Part shown: in pieces, positions 8,503 through 17,173 of the stretch
How positions within the stretch are numbered: the stretch's first letter is position 1
Layout of the letters: the number at the start of each line of letters is the position of its first letter
Assembly (NCBI RefSeq): GCF_000402035.1
Contig: NC_021295.1
Coordinates: 1-64,000 of the forward strand
Reading direction: 5' to 3'
Length of the DNA: 64,000 nucleotides
DNA from: Caballeronia insecticola
Lineage (GTDB): Bacteria > Pseudomonadota > Gammaproteobacteria > Burkholderiales > Burkholderiaceae
Notes under the pieces: model-generated
What the model was told of the DNA's origin: nothing
What the model saw: the letters and a program-made list of their open reading frames with translations, nothing else
Database searches by the model: none
Position numbers and translations under genes: made by a program

Positions 8503-9750
8503 ATGGGCGGCAGGGCTTTTCCGCTTCGGTTGGCGGCATTCGCTGCGAGTTTGGTTGCGAGCACCGCGGCCTCCGCCGCGCCGATCAAAATCGCGATGGT
8601 CGAAACGTTGTCCGGACCGCAAGCCTCTACCGGACTCATGTTCCGTGCCGCGGCGCGATACGCGATCGACGGCATCAATGAGGCGGGCGGCTGGAATGGC
8701 GAAAAGATCACGCTCGTCGATTACGACAACCAGGGTGGTCCCGCCGGGGCATCGGACAAGTTGAAATCGGCCATTGCCGATGGCGCGCAGATCGTCTTGC
8801 AAGGTGCATCGTCCGCCGTATCGGGCCAGCTCACCGAGGATGTACGCAAGTTCAACATTCGCAATCCGGGAAAGGAAATCATCTTCCTGAATCTGGGCGG
8901 CGAGGCGATGGAGCTGGCCGGCGCGAAGTGCAACTTCTACACCTTCAAGTTCGCCACCAATGCGCAGATTCGCGTCAAGGCGCTCGTCGATGCGATGAAG
9001 CCGCTCAATGCGTTAGGCACGCGCGTCTACTCCATGAATCAGAATTACTCGTGGGGAGAAGACATGCAGCAAGCCATCGACGACTACGCGGGTCCCGGCG
9101 GATATCAGGTGGTCGAGAAAACGCTGCACGACGTGAACAAGATCCAGGATTTCTCGCCGTATATCGCAAAGATATCCGCATCGAAGGCCACCACGGTCAT
9201 TACGGGGAACTGGTCCGGCGATCTGCTTTTGCTGATGAAGGCCAGCAAGGCGTCCGGCTCGAAGGCGCGATTCGCCACCGTGTTCCTGGATCAGCCCGGC
9301 AATCTGGGCAACGCGGGTGATGCCGCATTGGGCGACTACATCGCTCATCCGTTCAATGCCGAGGCTGCCGGTGCGGGCGGCGACCAGTTCGCCAACGACT
9401 TCAAGGCAAAGCAGGGGCACTATCCGTCCTTCATCGAACCGCAAGCCGTCTTTGGCGTGCAGATGCTCGGAGCCGCGCTGAAAAACGTGAAGCCTCGAGA
9501 CGGCAAGCTCAGCACGCGCGAGCTCGCCATCGCGCTGGAGAAGACGACATTCAAATCGCCGCTCGGCGAAATGAGTATTCGGGCTACCGATCACCAGGTA
9601 CTGCTGCCGATGGTCGTGTCGGTCGTCGCCAACGACGCGAAGTACAAAGTCGACGGGACGAATATGGGCTTCAAACCCGTCAAGACCTTCAGCGCCGCGC
9701 AGGCAGCCACGCCCGCGCAAGCCAGTTGCAAGATGGTACGACCCGAGTAG
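8503..9750 (+). CDS. ABC transporter periplasmic substrate-binding protein (LivK-like)
   Basis: This 415-residue periplasmic protein belongs to the branched-chain amino acid (HAAT) binding-protein family (type I periplasmic fold). A Sec signal peptide covers about residues 1-26 with likely cleavage after ASTAASA. The mature protein opens with APIKIAMVETLSGPQAS, the usual family start. The ATG at 8503 has AGGAG 7 bp upstream; an in-frame extension to 8302 would cover the promoter and is rejected. Family members carry amino acids, amides, aromatic acids, urea and short carboxylates, so the substrate cannot be read from sequence. First gene of the cluster. Confidence 0.92.
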   Translation: MGGRAFPLRLAAFAASLVASTAASAAPIKIAMVETLSGPQASTGLMFRAAARYAIDGINEAGGWNGEKITLVDYDNQGGPAGASDKLKSAIADGAQIVLQGASSAVSGQLTEDVRKFNIRNPGKEIIFLNLGGEAMELAGAKCNFYTFKFATNAQIRVKALVDAMKPLNALGTRVYSMNQNYSWGEDMQQAIDDYAGPGGYQVVEKTLHDVNKIQDFSPYIAKISASKATTVITGNWSGDLLLLMKASKASGSKARFATVFLDQPGNLGNAGDAALGDYIAHPFNAEAAGAGGDQFANDFKAKQGHYPSFIEPQAVFGVQMLGAALKNVKPRDGKLSTRELAIALEKTTFKSPLGEMSIRATDHQVLLPMVVSVVANDAKYKVDGTNMGFKPVKTFSAAQAATPAQASCKMVRPE

Positions 9751-9866
9751 CACGGAACACGCGTGATCGATCAGCGGCCGCAAGCCGGCCGCCTGACGAA
9801 GCTCGAATCAATCAATTGCCGAACTGATCGCTCTCGAAGTGTCACGCGAGCGCGAGGGATGTTTTC

Positions 9867-10808
9867 ATGGATCAATTCGTCGTCGGACTATTCAACGGCA
9901 TCATTTACGGTTTATTGCTGTTCATGGTGTCGGCAGGGCTCACGCTGATTTTCGGCATGATGGGTATCCTGAATTTCGCCCACGCTTCCTTCTATATGCT
10001 GGGCGCCTACTTCGCCTATAACTTGCAAGGCGTCGTCGGATTCTGGCCGGCCCTGATCATGTCGCCGCTCATGGTGGGACTGATCGGCGTACTCGTGGAA
10101 CGCTTTTTTCTCAGACGGGTACATCATCTCGGTCATGCGCACGAGCTTTTGCTCACCTATGGTCTTTCTTTCACGATCGCGGAGTTGATCAAGCTCTTCT
10201 TCGGCAATTTCCCCGTCGATTATCACGTTCCGCCTTCGCTCGATTTTTCCGCCTTCAGCCTGGGCGCCACGAGCTATCCGTTCTATCGCATCCTGATCGG
10301 CATCATCGCCCTTGCGATGTTCGCCACGATCTTCCTGCTGCTCACGCGTACGCGTGTCGGCATCGTCGTCCGATCGGCGATGTACCGGCCGCGCATGGTC
10401 GGCGCGCTGGGACATAACGTGCCGCTCGTGTTCATGTGCGTGTTTGGCTTTGGCGCCGCACTGGCAGGCCTGGCTGGCGCGGTGGCGGGTGCCTTCTATA
10501 CGACCAGCCCGAACATGGCGCTCGAACTCGGAGTGATGGTTTTCGTGGTGGTCGTCGTGGGCGGGCTCGGCTCGCTGGAAGGCGCCATGTTCGCCTCCTT
10601 GCTGATCGGTGTGGTGACTTCCGTATCGGTGGGAATCGACTACAGCCTGTCCGACCTCCTTGCACTCGTCGGCGCAAAGGACTGGGCGAATTCGATCGGC
10701 GGGCTGCTGACGCTGAAAGTCTCGAGCATGTCGGCGACGATTCCCTTCGCGCTCATGCTGCTTATTCTGCTCGTCCGTCCGTCGGGCCTCAAAGGGGAGA
10801 AGGAGTGA
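9867..10808 (+). CDS. ABC transporter permease (LivH-like)
   Basis: This 313-residue inner-membrane permease has about eight hydrophobic helices and the LivH signature region near the N-terminus (LTLIFGMMGILNFAHASFYMLGAY). The glycine-rich VVVVGGLGSLEGAMFASL segment near residue 230 is the conserved cytoplasmic loop that contacts the ATPases. It pairs with the LivM-like protein that starts 2 bp after its stop codon. The ATG at 9867 has a GAGGGA site upstream. Confidence 0.93.
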   Translation: MDQFVVGLFNGIIYGLLLFMVSAGLTLIFGMMGILNFAHASFYMLGAYFAYNLQGVVGFWPALIMSPLMVGLIGVLVERFFLRRVHHLGHAHELLLTYGLSFTIAELIKLFFGNFPVDYHVPPSLDFSAFSLGATSYPFYRILIGIIALAMFATIFLLLTRTRVGIVVRSAMYRPRMVGALGHNVPLVFMCVFGFGAALAGLAGAVAGAFYTTSPNMALELGVMVFVVVVVGGLGSLEGAMFASLLIGVVTSVSVGIDYSLSDLLALVGAKDWANSIGGLLTLKVSSMSATIPFALMLLILLVRPSGLKGEKE

Positions 10809-10810
10809 AC

Positions 10811-12103
10811 ATGCCCGGATCAAGAGTAACGCTGGTCGGCTTCGGGACGATCCTGTTGATCGCCTTGCCCATGCTGCTTCCCGCATCGCTGCTGAACGCG
10901 TCAATCGCCATGCTGATCGCCGTGCTGTTCGCATGCGCGTTCAATCTGCTTGCAGGCCAGGCCGGTCTCCTGTCTTTCGGTCACGCCGCGTATCTGGGGA
11001 TCGGTGCCTTTGCGACCGTTCAGGCGATGAACGCGCTCGGAGGCAGCGGCCTTCTGCCTACACCGCTGTTGCCCCTGATCGGCGCGGCAGCGGGCCTCGT
11101 TTCGGGTTCGGTGGTGGGATGGTTCGCGACCCGACGCACAGGCGTGTACTTCGCCATGGTGACGCTGGCGCTCGCCGAACTGCTGCACTCGCTCGCACCA
11201 CACCTCAAAGGCTATTTCGGCGGCGAGGCCGGACTCTCGACGATGCGCAATCCCGCGTGGGGCTTCACCTTCGCGGACAGTGTCCAGGTCTACTACCTGA
11301 CGCTTGCGTGGGTGCTCGTGTCGATGGCGTTGCTGTATTTCTTCACGCTCACGCCAACCGGCCGGCTCGCTCTGGGCCTGCGCGAAAACGCCCACCGTTT
11401 GCGTTTTCTGGGCTACGACACCCATCGGCTGAGCGTTCTGGTTTTCGCGGTTTCGACGATGTTCAGCGGGATCGCGGGCGCGCTGCAGGCGATCAACATG
11501 GAAGGCGCCAACTACGTCGTCTTCGAAGGAAGCGTATCGGCGGCGGTCGTTCTCAATACCTACATCGGCGGTGCGACGACCTTTCTCGGACCCGCATTGG
11601 GCGCCGCCGTCATGACCTTTTTCGGTTACGCAGTGTCGGACCTCACGCGCTCGTGGCTGCTCTATCAAGGTCTCCTGTTTGCCGCGGTGATGCTGTTCAT
11701 GCCAAGCGGACTCTCGGGCCTGGTCGGCGCCGTGTCGAGCAATCTGAGGACGCATGGTCTTCGCTCGATGCTTCCGACCATGGTGCTCTACGCGACGGCG
11801 GGCATGGCCATCACGGCCGGGACGGTATTCCTCATCGAACTGGCTCAGCGGCTGTTCGCTCAGGACTATCGCGCGCTTGCCGTTCCCGGTAACGCCGGCG
11901 GTCTTCCGCTCGTCAGTCTGTTCGGCGCCGAATGGGTCCCGGCGTCCGCTCTGACGTGGCTCGTGCCAGCCGCGCTGATCGCGATCGGAGCCGGCTCGGC
12001 GCGAGCCGCCAGCCGGGCGTGGGCACGGATCAAGGATCGAACATCGCGCCCCGGCCCCAATGCCACGGCGGACGCGATTCGAGCAGAGGAGACGCCGACG
12101 TGA
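10811..12103 (+). CDS. ABC transporter permease (LivM-like, extended C-terminus)
   Basis: This 430-residue permease has the LivM features NLLAGQAGLLSFGHAAYLGIGA near residue 40 and an IGGATTFLGPALGAA coupling loop near 255. It is longer than a basic LivM of about 300-350 residues. After residue 300 come two extra hydrophobic helices (around 320-345 and 375-400) and a charged tail. The ATG at 10811 has GGAG upstream. Its stop overlaps the next start (GTGA), indicating coupled translation. Confidence 0.92.
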   Translation: MPGSRVTLVGFGTILLIALPMLLPASLLNASIAMLIAVLFACAFNLLAGQAGLLSFGHAAYLGIGAFATVQAMNALGGSGLLPTPLLPLIGAAAGLVSGSVVGWFATRRTGVYFAMVTLALAELLHSLAPHLKGYFGGEAGLSTMRNPAWGFTFADSVQVYYLTLAWVLVSMALLYFFTLTPTGRLALGLRENAHRLRFLGYDTHRLSVLVFAVSTMFSGIAGALQAINMEGANYVVFEGSVSAAVVLNTYIGGATTFLGPALGAAVMTFFGYAVSDLTRSWLLYQGLLFAAVMLFMPSGLSGLVGAVSSNLRTHGLRSMLPTMVLYATAGMAITAGTVFLIELAQRLFAQDYRALAVPGNAGGLPLVSLFGAEWVPASALTWLVPAALIAIGAGSARAASRAWARIKDRTSRPGPNATADAIRAEETPT

Positions 12104-12858
12104 CCAGCACAGCCATTCTTTCCCTACGCGATGTCCGCAAGTCGTTCGGTGATATCGAGATCATTCGCGGCCTTCATTTCGATGCTCACGCCGGCGAGAT
12201 TCACGGCGTCATCGGGCCGAACGGAGCCGGTAAATCGACGCTGTTCCACCTGATCTCGGGAAACCTCGCACCCACGAGCGGACAGATTCTGCTCGATGGA
12301 AAGCCGATTGCCGGCCTGCCGCCCGAAAAGGTCAATCAGCAGGGGCTCTCGCGGTCGTTTCAGATCACGAATATCTTCGCCGGCTTGAGCGTCATCGAGA
12401 ACGTCCGTCTGGCCGTCATGCGGCAGCACGGACTTCAATACACGATGTGGAAGCTCGCGCATCGCCTGCGCCACGTCGAAGAAGCATCGATGCATCTGCT
12501 CGGGCAGGTGAGACTGCGCGATCGATACGACCATATCGCGAGCGAACTCTCGTACTCCGAACAGCGCTCTCTGGAGATCGCGATGTCGCTGGCGTCGTCG
12601 CCGAAGGTCCTGTTGCTCGACGAGCCGATGGCCGGCATGTCGCACGAGGAGACCGATCACGCCGTCAAGTTGATTCGCGAGATTGGGCACGGACGCACCG
12701 TGTTGATCGTGGAGCACGACATGGATGTGGTGTTTTCGTTGTGTGACCGCGTCAGCGTGCTGGTGTATGGCGAAATCATCGCAACGGGCACGCCCGATCA
12801 GATTCGGGCCGATGCTCGCGTGAAGGAAGCCTATCTCGGCGAGGAGGTTTCGGTATGA
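12100..12858 (+). CDS. ABC transporter ATP-binding protein (LivG-like)
   Basis: This 252-residue ATPase has Walker A GPNGAGKST near residue 40, a Walker B region reading VLLLDEPMAGM, and an H-loop (VEHDMDVV). The signature position reads LSYSEQRSLEIA, the relaxed form common in LivG. The start is GTG at 12100, supported by AGAGGAGA just upstream and the 4-bp overlap with the permease stop. Its stop overlaps the LivF-like start by 4 bp. Confidence 0.92.
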   Translation: MTSTAILSLRDVRKSFGDIEIIRGLHFDAHAGEIHGVIGPNGAGKSTLFHLISGNLAPTSGQILLDGKPIAGLPPEKVNQQGLSRSFQITNIFAGLSVIENVRLAVMRQHGLQYTMWKLAHRLRHVEEASMHLLGQVRLRDRYDHIASELSYSEQRSLEIAMSLASSPKVLLLDEPMAGMSHEETDHAVKLIREIGHGRTVLIVEHDMDVVFSLCDRVSVLVYGEIIATGTPDQIRADARVKEAYLGEEVSV

Positions 12859-13574
12859 GCGCGAGCACGGAATTGCTAAGCATCGAGGGGCTGCATGCTC
12901 ACTATGGAAAAAGCCACATTCTGCATGGCGTGAATTTTCGGGTGGACCGTGGAGAAGTGGTCAGCCTGCTCGGGCGCAATGGTGCGGGCCGTTCCACGAC
13001 CCTGAAGACCATCATGGGGCTGGTGCGACCCACCGGCGGCAAGATCATGTTCCGCCATGCCGATCTGGCGGGCGCGCGACCCCATGTGATCTGTCGTAGC
13101 GGCGTTGCATACGTTCCGGAGGAGCGCGAGATCTTCGCCAACCTGAGCGTCGACGAGAACCTGCAGATGGGCTTGCAGCGCGCGACCAGGGGCGCCCCGT
13201 CGTGGACCGTCGAGCAGATGTTCGACTATTTTCCGCGCCTCAAGGAGCGACGCAACACGAAGGCCGGAAGTCTCTCGGGCGGCGAACAGCAGATGCTGAC
13301 CATGTCGCGCTCGTTACTCGGGAATCCTCTGCTGATGCTCATCGACGAGCCCACCGAAGGTCTCGCGCCGAAGATCGTCGCCGCCGTCGGCGAGGCGATC
13401 GCGGATATCCACAGTCGTGGCGTGTCGATCGTTCTGGTCGAGCAGAAGCTCACGATCGCCTTGAAGGTATCGACCAGAGTGTGCGTCATGGGGCACGGGC
13501 GAATCGTGTTTCAGGGCGCGCCGGACGAGCTCACATCAAACACCCAACTCCTCAGGAACTGGCTAGCCGTATGA
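12855..13574 (+). CDS. ABC transporter ATP-binding protein (LivF-like), Walker A Lys replaced by Arg
   Basis: This 239-residue second ATPase of the importer has the LivF layout: Walker A near residue 38, signature LSGGEQQMLTMSRSL, Walker B LLMLIDEPTEGL and a VEQ switch region. Walker A reads GRNGAGRST, with Arg in place of the catalytic Lys. I recall GRST variants in some LivF subgroups, so this may be a lineage feature rather than a lesion. The gene is otherwise intact and overlaps both neighbours by 4 bp. Confidence 0.9.
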   Translation: MSASTELLSIEGLHAHYGKSHILHGVNFRVDRGEVVSLLGRNGAGRSTTLKTIMGLVRPTGGKIMFRHADLAGARPHVICRSGVAYVPEEREIFANLSVDENLQMGLQRATRGAPSWTVEQMFDYFPRLKERRNTKAGSLSGGEQQMLTMSRSLLGNPLLMLIDEPTEGLAPKIVAAVGEAIADIHSRGVSIVLVEQKLTIALKVSTRVCVMGHGRIVFQGAPDELTSNTQLLRNWLAV

Positions 13575-14395
13575 GCATCACGTCAAACAGCAGGATCGGA
13601 TCGGCACAACCCTTCAATCCGGCGAGTTTCGCCGGCATCGCGGGCAAGGTCGTCATGAACACCGGAGCGGCCAATGGCATCGGGCTCCACATGGCCCATG
13701 GCTTCGCCCGGCATGGTGCGCGTCTCGTGCTCGTCGACATCGATGCGAGCGCGCTCGAGGCGGCTCGCGCGGAACTCGCGCAGGCATGGCCCGGCGTCGA
13801 GATCGAAACGTGTGAAGCGTCCATCACCGATCCGGAAGCCATGGAACGCGCTTGCGTCAAAGCGGAAGGCCGATTCGGCGGGATCGACATCCTCCTGAAC
13901 AATGCCGGAATTTCGATGAACAAGCCCGCGCTCGAACTGACGCCGTCCGACTGGCGCCGGGCGATCGACATCGATCTCTCCGGTGTGTTCTTCGCCGCGC
14001 AGGCGGCCGGCAGGCGCATGGTGCGGCAGCGCAGCGGCGTGATCATCAGCACGGCCTCGATGTGGGGCCTGGCTTCGTCGAGCCGGCGTGTCGCCTATTG
14101 TGCGGCCAAGGCCGGCGTCGTCTCGCTCACCAAAAGTCTGGCTGCCGAATGGGCCGAGTACAACGTTCGCGTCAACGCTGTCTGTCCCGGTTACACGCGC
14201 ACGGCATTGGTCGACTCGCTGATCGCGCGCAACGCGCTCGACCAGGACGCACTCATGCAGCGCACGCCGCTGGGGCGGCTGGGCACGCCTCAGGAAATGG
14301 CCGAAGTCGCGCTGTTTCTCGCATCCGATTCGGCGGCCTTCATCACCGGACACGCACTCGTGTCGGATGGCGGCTGGACTGCGGACGGCTTCTGA
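13571..14395 (+). CDS. Short-chain dehydrogenase/reductase (SDR)
   Basis: This 274-residue NAD(P)-dependent oxidoreductase has the classical SDR motifs TGAANGIG (cofactor), NNAGI, a serine in STASMWG and the catalytic YCAAK. An acidic residue after beta-2 (VDID) suggests NAD preference. The ATG at 13571 overlaps the LivF-like stop, so transporter and enzyme are co-expressed. In this cluster it would most simply oxidise a hydroxyl group of the imported compound; the substrate is not known. Confidence 0.9.
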   Translation: MSITSNSRIGSAQPFNPASFAGIAGKVVMNTGAANGIGLHMAHGFARHGARLVLVDIDASALEAARAELAQAWPGVEIETCEASITDPEAMERACVKAEGRFGGIDILLNNAGISMNKPALELTPSDWRRAIDIDLSGVFFAAQAAGRRMVRQRSGVIISTASMWGLASSSRRVAYCAAKAGVVSLTKSLAAEWAEYNVRVNAVCPGYTRTALVDSLIARNALDQDALMQRTPLGRLGTPQEMAEVALFLASDSAAFITGHALVSDGGWTADGF

Positions 14396-14450
14396 GCCAA
14401 ACCCTTCCCGGATTCACCTCACATTTTCGATCGCTTCTGAAGGACTCTCC

Positions 14451-16640
14451 ATGCCTGAACGCACTGCGTTATCCCCGGCGGCCGACTGGGTCGAATTGCG
14501 CGCCACCGACGCCGACTGGGCGGGCGCCGACCCGGCGCTGCTCGGAACCTTGCTGAGCCACATGATCCTGATTCGCGGGTTCGAGGAAGCCGTGCTCGAA
14601 CTGGCCGCCGAAGGGCTCGTACACGGACCCGCACACTCGAGCATCGGCCAGGAGGGCGGCGCCGCGGGGTCGATCGTCGCGCTCAACGGCGCCGATCAGG
14701 TCAATGGTTCGCATCGCGGCCATCACCAGTTTCTGTCGAAAGCGCTTGGCTTCGTGATGCCTGGGGGAATCGATCCCCGCGCGCCTTTTCCGGCCGAGGT
14801 GCAGACCTTGCTGCAGCGGACGCTCGCGGAAATTCTCGGTCTCGCTCAAGGTTTCTGCAAAGGCAGGGGCGGTTCGATGCATCTGCAATGGACCGAAGCA
14901 GGCGCGCTGGGAACCAACGCGATCGTGGGCGGCGGCGTGCCCTTGGCCGCGGGTTCCGCGTGGGCGAACCGGCATGCGGCAACTGATGCGGTCGCGGTGA
15001 CCTATTTCGGCGACGGCGCCGTCAACATCGGCTCGGTGCTCGAGACGATGAACCTCGCCGCGGCATGGAAACTTCCGCTGTGCTTCTTCATCGAGAACAA
15101 CCGGTATGCCGTTTCGACCACCGTGGAAGAAGCGACCGCGGAGCCGCGCCTGTCCGCGCGCGGGCTGGGATTCAACATCCCGAGCTGGAAGGTCGACGGC
15201 ATGGATCCGCTCGCCGTCCACCTCGCGATGCAGGAGGCGCTGCAGCACATGCGCGCTGGAAACGGCCCGGCCATCGTCGAGGCGGATGTGTACCGCTTCT
15301 TCCATCAGAACGGCCCGTTCCCGGGCAGTGCATTCGGCTATCGCAGCAAGGAAGAGGAGAAGGAATGGCGTGCGCGCGATCCGATCGAGCTGACGGCGCG
15401 TCACATGATCGAGCGCGGGCTTCTCGCCGATCACGAGATCGACGCGTTGCGCCAGCGCGTCAGGGACGCGATGCAAGCGGCGATTGCCGAGCTGACCGAG
15501 CGCGACCCGGCGGGAAAAGCCGGCAGCCGGCGGATTCGCGCGGAACTGTGGCCCGATCCGAGCTTCCGGGACGTCGGGATTCGTAGCGATCTGAAGGAGC
15601 TTGCCGGACTGAGGTTCTCGGACGAGAGCGATTTCCCGGGCAAGCTCGACACGCGGAAGTTCATCGATGTCGTGGCGGACGTGATGAGCCGCCGCATGGA
15701 GCAGGACTCGTCCATCGTCGTGATGGGTGAAGACGTTCATCGGCTCAAGGGCGGCACCAGCGGCGCCACGCGCGGACTGCGCGACCGCTTCCCGGAACGC
15801 GTGCTGGGCACGCCGATCAGCGAGAACGCTTTCGTCGGCCTCGGCGGCGGGATGGCGCTCGATGGCCGATACAAGCCGGTGGTGGAATTCATGTATCCCG
15901 ACTTCATGTGGGTGGCGGCCGACCAGGTGTTCAACCAGATCGGCAAGGCACGCCATATGTTCGGCGGCGAGAGCGACGTGCCGCTCATCCTGCGTACCAA
16001 GGTGGCGATGGGTAGCGGCTACGGCTCGCAGCACTCCATGGATCCCGCCGGCATTTTTGCGACCAACCCGGGCTGGCGAATCGTCGCGCCCTCGACCCCG
16101 TTCGACTATGTCGGCCTGATGAACACGGCGCTCGCCTGCAAGGACCCCGTGCTGGTCATCGAGCATGTCGATCTCTACACCTCTTCGGGCATCGCTCCGG
16201 TCGACGATTTCGACTATCACCTGCCGGTGGGAAAAGCGGTGCTGAGACGCACGGGCAACGATCTGACCGTGATCACCTATCTGTCGATGGTGAAACATTC
16301 ACTGGAAGCGATCGCGCAGGCGAACGTCGACGCCGACGTCATCGATCTTCGCTGGCTGGATCGCGCGAGCCTCGACTGGGAAACCATCGAGGCGAGTGTG
16401 AAGAAGACGAACAACGTTCTTATTGTCGAGCAGGGTGCGCGCGGAACATCGTACGGCGGATGGCTCGCAGACGAGATCCAGCGACGCTATTTCGACTGGC
16501 TCGATCAGCCGGTGCAACGCGTAACGGGTGCCGAGGCCGCCCCGAGCATTTCGAAGGTGCTCGAACGCGCAGCCGCCGCCAGAACCGAAGAGGTCGTCGA
16601 AGGTGTGCGCCTGGCGATGGAAGGCCAGGGCGCAGCATGA
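14451..16640 (+). CDS. 2-oxoacid dehydrogenase E1, alpha and beta subunits fused
   Basis: This 729-residue thiamine-diphosphate enzyme decarboxylates a 2-oxoacid (or cleaves an acetoin-like ketone) and passes the acyl group to the E2 lipoyl arm. Residues about 30-350 are the E1-alpha half, with the ThDP motif from GDG at 187 to NN at 216-217. Residues about 400-720 are the beta half (VVMGEDV, VEFMYPDFM, MGSGYGSQHS). E1-alpha and E1-beta are often separate genes of about 330 residues each, and here they form one chain. The ATG at 14451 has GAAGGA upstream; an in-frame ATG at 14367 lies inside the preceding gene and is less likely. E2 and E3 follow after one small gene. Oxoacid specificity cannot be assigned. 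Confidence 0.9.
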   Translation: MPERTALSPAADWVELRATDADWAGADPALLGTLLSHMILIRGFEEAVLELAAEGLVHGPAHSSIGQEGGAAGSIVALNGADQVNGSHRGHHQFLSKALGFVMPGGIDPRAPFPAEVQTLLQRTLAEILGLAQGFCKGRGGSMHLQWTEAGALGTNAIVGGGVPLAAGSAWANRHAATDAVAVTYFGDGAVNIGSVLETMNLAAAWKLPLCFFIENNRYAVSTTVEEATAEPRLSARGLGFNIPSWKVDGMDPLAVHLAMQEALQHMRAGNGPAIVEADVYRFFHQNGPFPGSAFGYRSKEEEKEWRARDPIELTARHMIERGLLADHEIDALRQRVRDAMQAAIAELTERDPAGKAGSRRIRAELWPDPSFRDVGIRSDLKELAGLRFSDESDFPGKLDTRKFIDVVADVMSRRMEQDSSIVVMGEDVHRLKGGTSGATRGLRDRFPERVLGTPISENAFVGLGGGMALDGRYKPVVEFMYPDFMWVAADQVFNQIGKARHMFGGESDVPLILRTKVAMGSGYGSQHSMDPAGIFATNPGWRIVAPSTPFDYVGLMNTALACKDPVLVIEHVDLYTSSGIAPVDDFDYHLPVGKAVLRRTGNDLTVITYLSMVKHSLEAIAQANVDADVIDLRWLDRASLDWETIEASVKKTNNVLIVEQGARGTSYGGWLADEIQRRYFDWLDQPVQRVTGAEAAPSISKVLERAAAARTEEVVEGVRLAMEGQGAA

Positions 16641-16671
16641 CGCTCGTGTGAGACAACCGCAAAGGACGGCT

Positions 16672-17172
16672 ATGACGCTAAATATGCTTGCCCCGCTCGA
16701 AGTCGGCATCGCCGTGCGTGACCTCACGCGCATGCGAAGCTTCTACGAGCACACACTCGGCTTCACCTTCATCAGCGAATTCACCGTCGGGCCCGAGATG
16801 GCCCGCAAGGCCGCCATGCACGCGAGCGGCTATAAGGTCGTGCGCCTGCAGACCGGCCATGGCGAGCGAATCAAACTACTGGCGCCCGCCGAGGCGCCCG
16901 GGGCCGACACGCGCGACGGTCTGGTGCTGGACGCGCCCAACACGATGTATCTCACCTTCATCGTCGACGATATTCAGGCGGTCGTCGACAGGCTCATCGG
17001 GCAGGCCACGCGTTTCCTGACAGGCACGACGCGCGTCGAAGTGCGTGAGGGTACCTATCTGGCCTTTTGCCGGGACCCGGAAGGCAACGTGCTGGAAATC
17101 GTCCAGTACGCGGACATCGATACTTATCGCCCCGATCTTCGGACGCCAGCGGCGACGGCGAGGAACGACTGA
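16672..17172 (+). CDS. VOC-superfamily protein (glyoxalase/dioxygenase fold)
   Basis: This 166-residue protein has the paired beta-alpha-beta-beta-beta modules of the VOC fold (VGIAVRDLTRMRSFYEHTLGF at the N-terminus; DPEGNVLEIVQY at the C-terminus). The first usual metal-ligand His is Glu here (PLEVGIAV), the C-terminal Glu of NVLEIVQ is present, and the second module's usual His is not obvious (MYLTFIVDD). It lies between E1 and E2 with 31 bp and 1 bp spacing, so it is part of the operon. It could be an isomerase/epimerase, lyase or detoxifying step for the pathway intermediate. Confidence 0.8.
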   Translation: MTLNMLAPLEVGIAVRDLTRMRSFYEHTLGFTFISEFTVGPEMARKAAMHASGYKVVRLQTGHGERIKLLAPAEAPGADTRDGLVLDAPNTMYLTFIVDDIQAVVDRLIGQATRFLTGTTRVEVREGTYLAFCRDPEGNVLEIVQYADIDTYRPDLRTPAATARND

Positions 17173-17173
17173 C

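Noticed and set aside
9013..9783. Long minus-strand frame opposite the substrate-binding protein
   Set aside because: Antisense shadow of a well-supported gene in high-GC DNA; no motif.
10436..10810. Upstream extension of the LivM-like frame
   Set aside because: It lies entirely inside the LivH-like gene in another frame and is Arg-rich; the real start is the ATG at 10811.
14469..16298. 609-codon minus-strand frame opposite the fused E1
   Set aside because: Long only because GC-rich codons leave few antisense stops; the plus-strand gene has all expected motifs.
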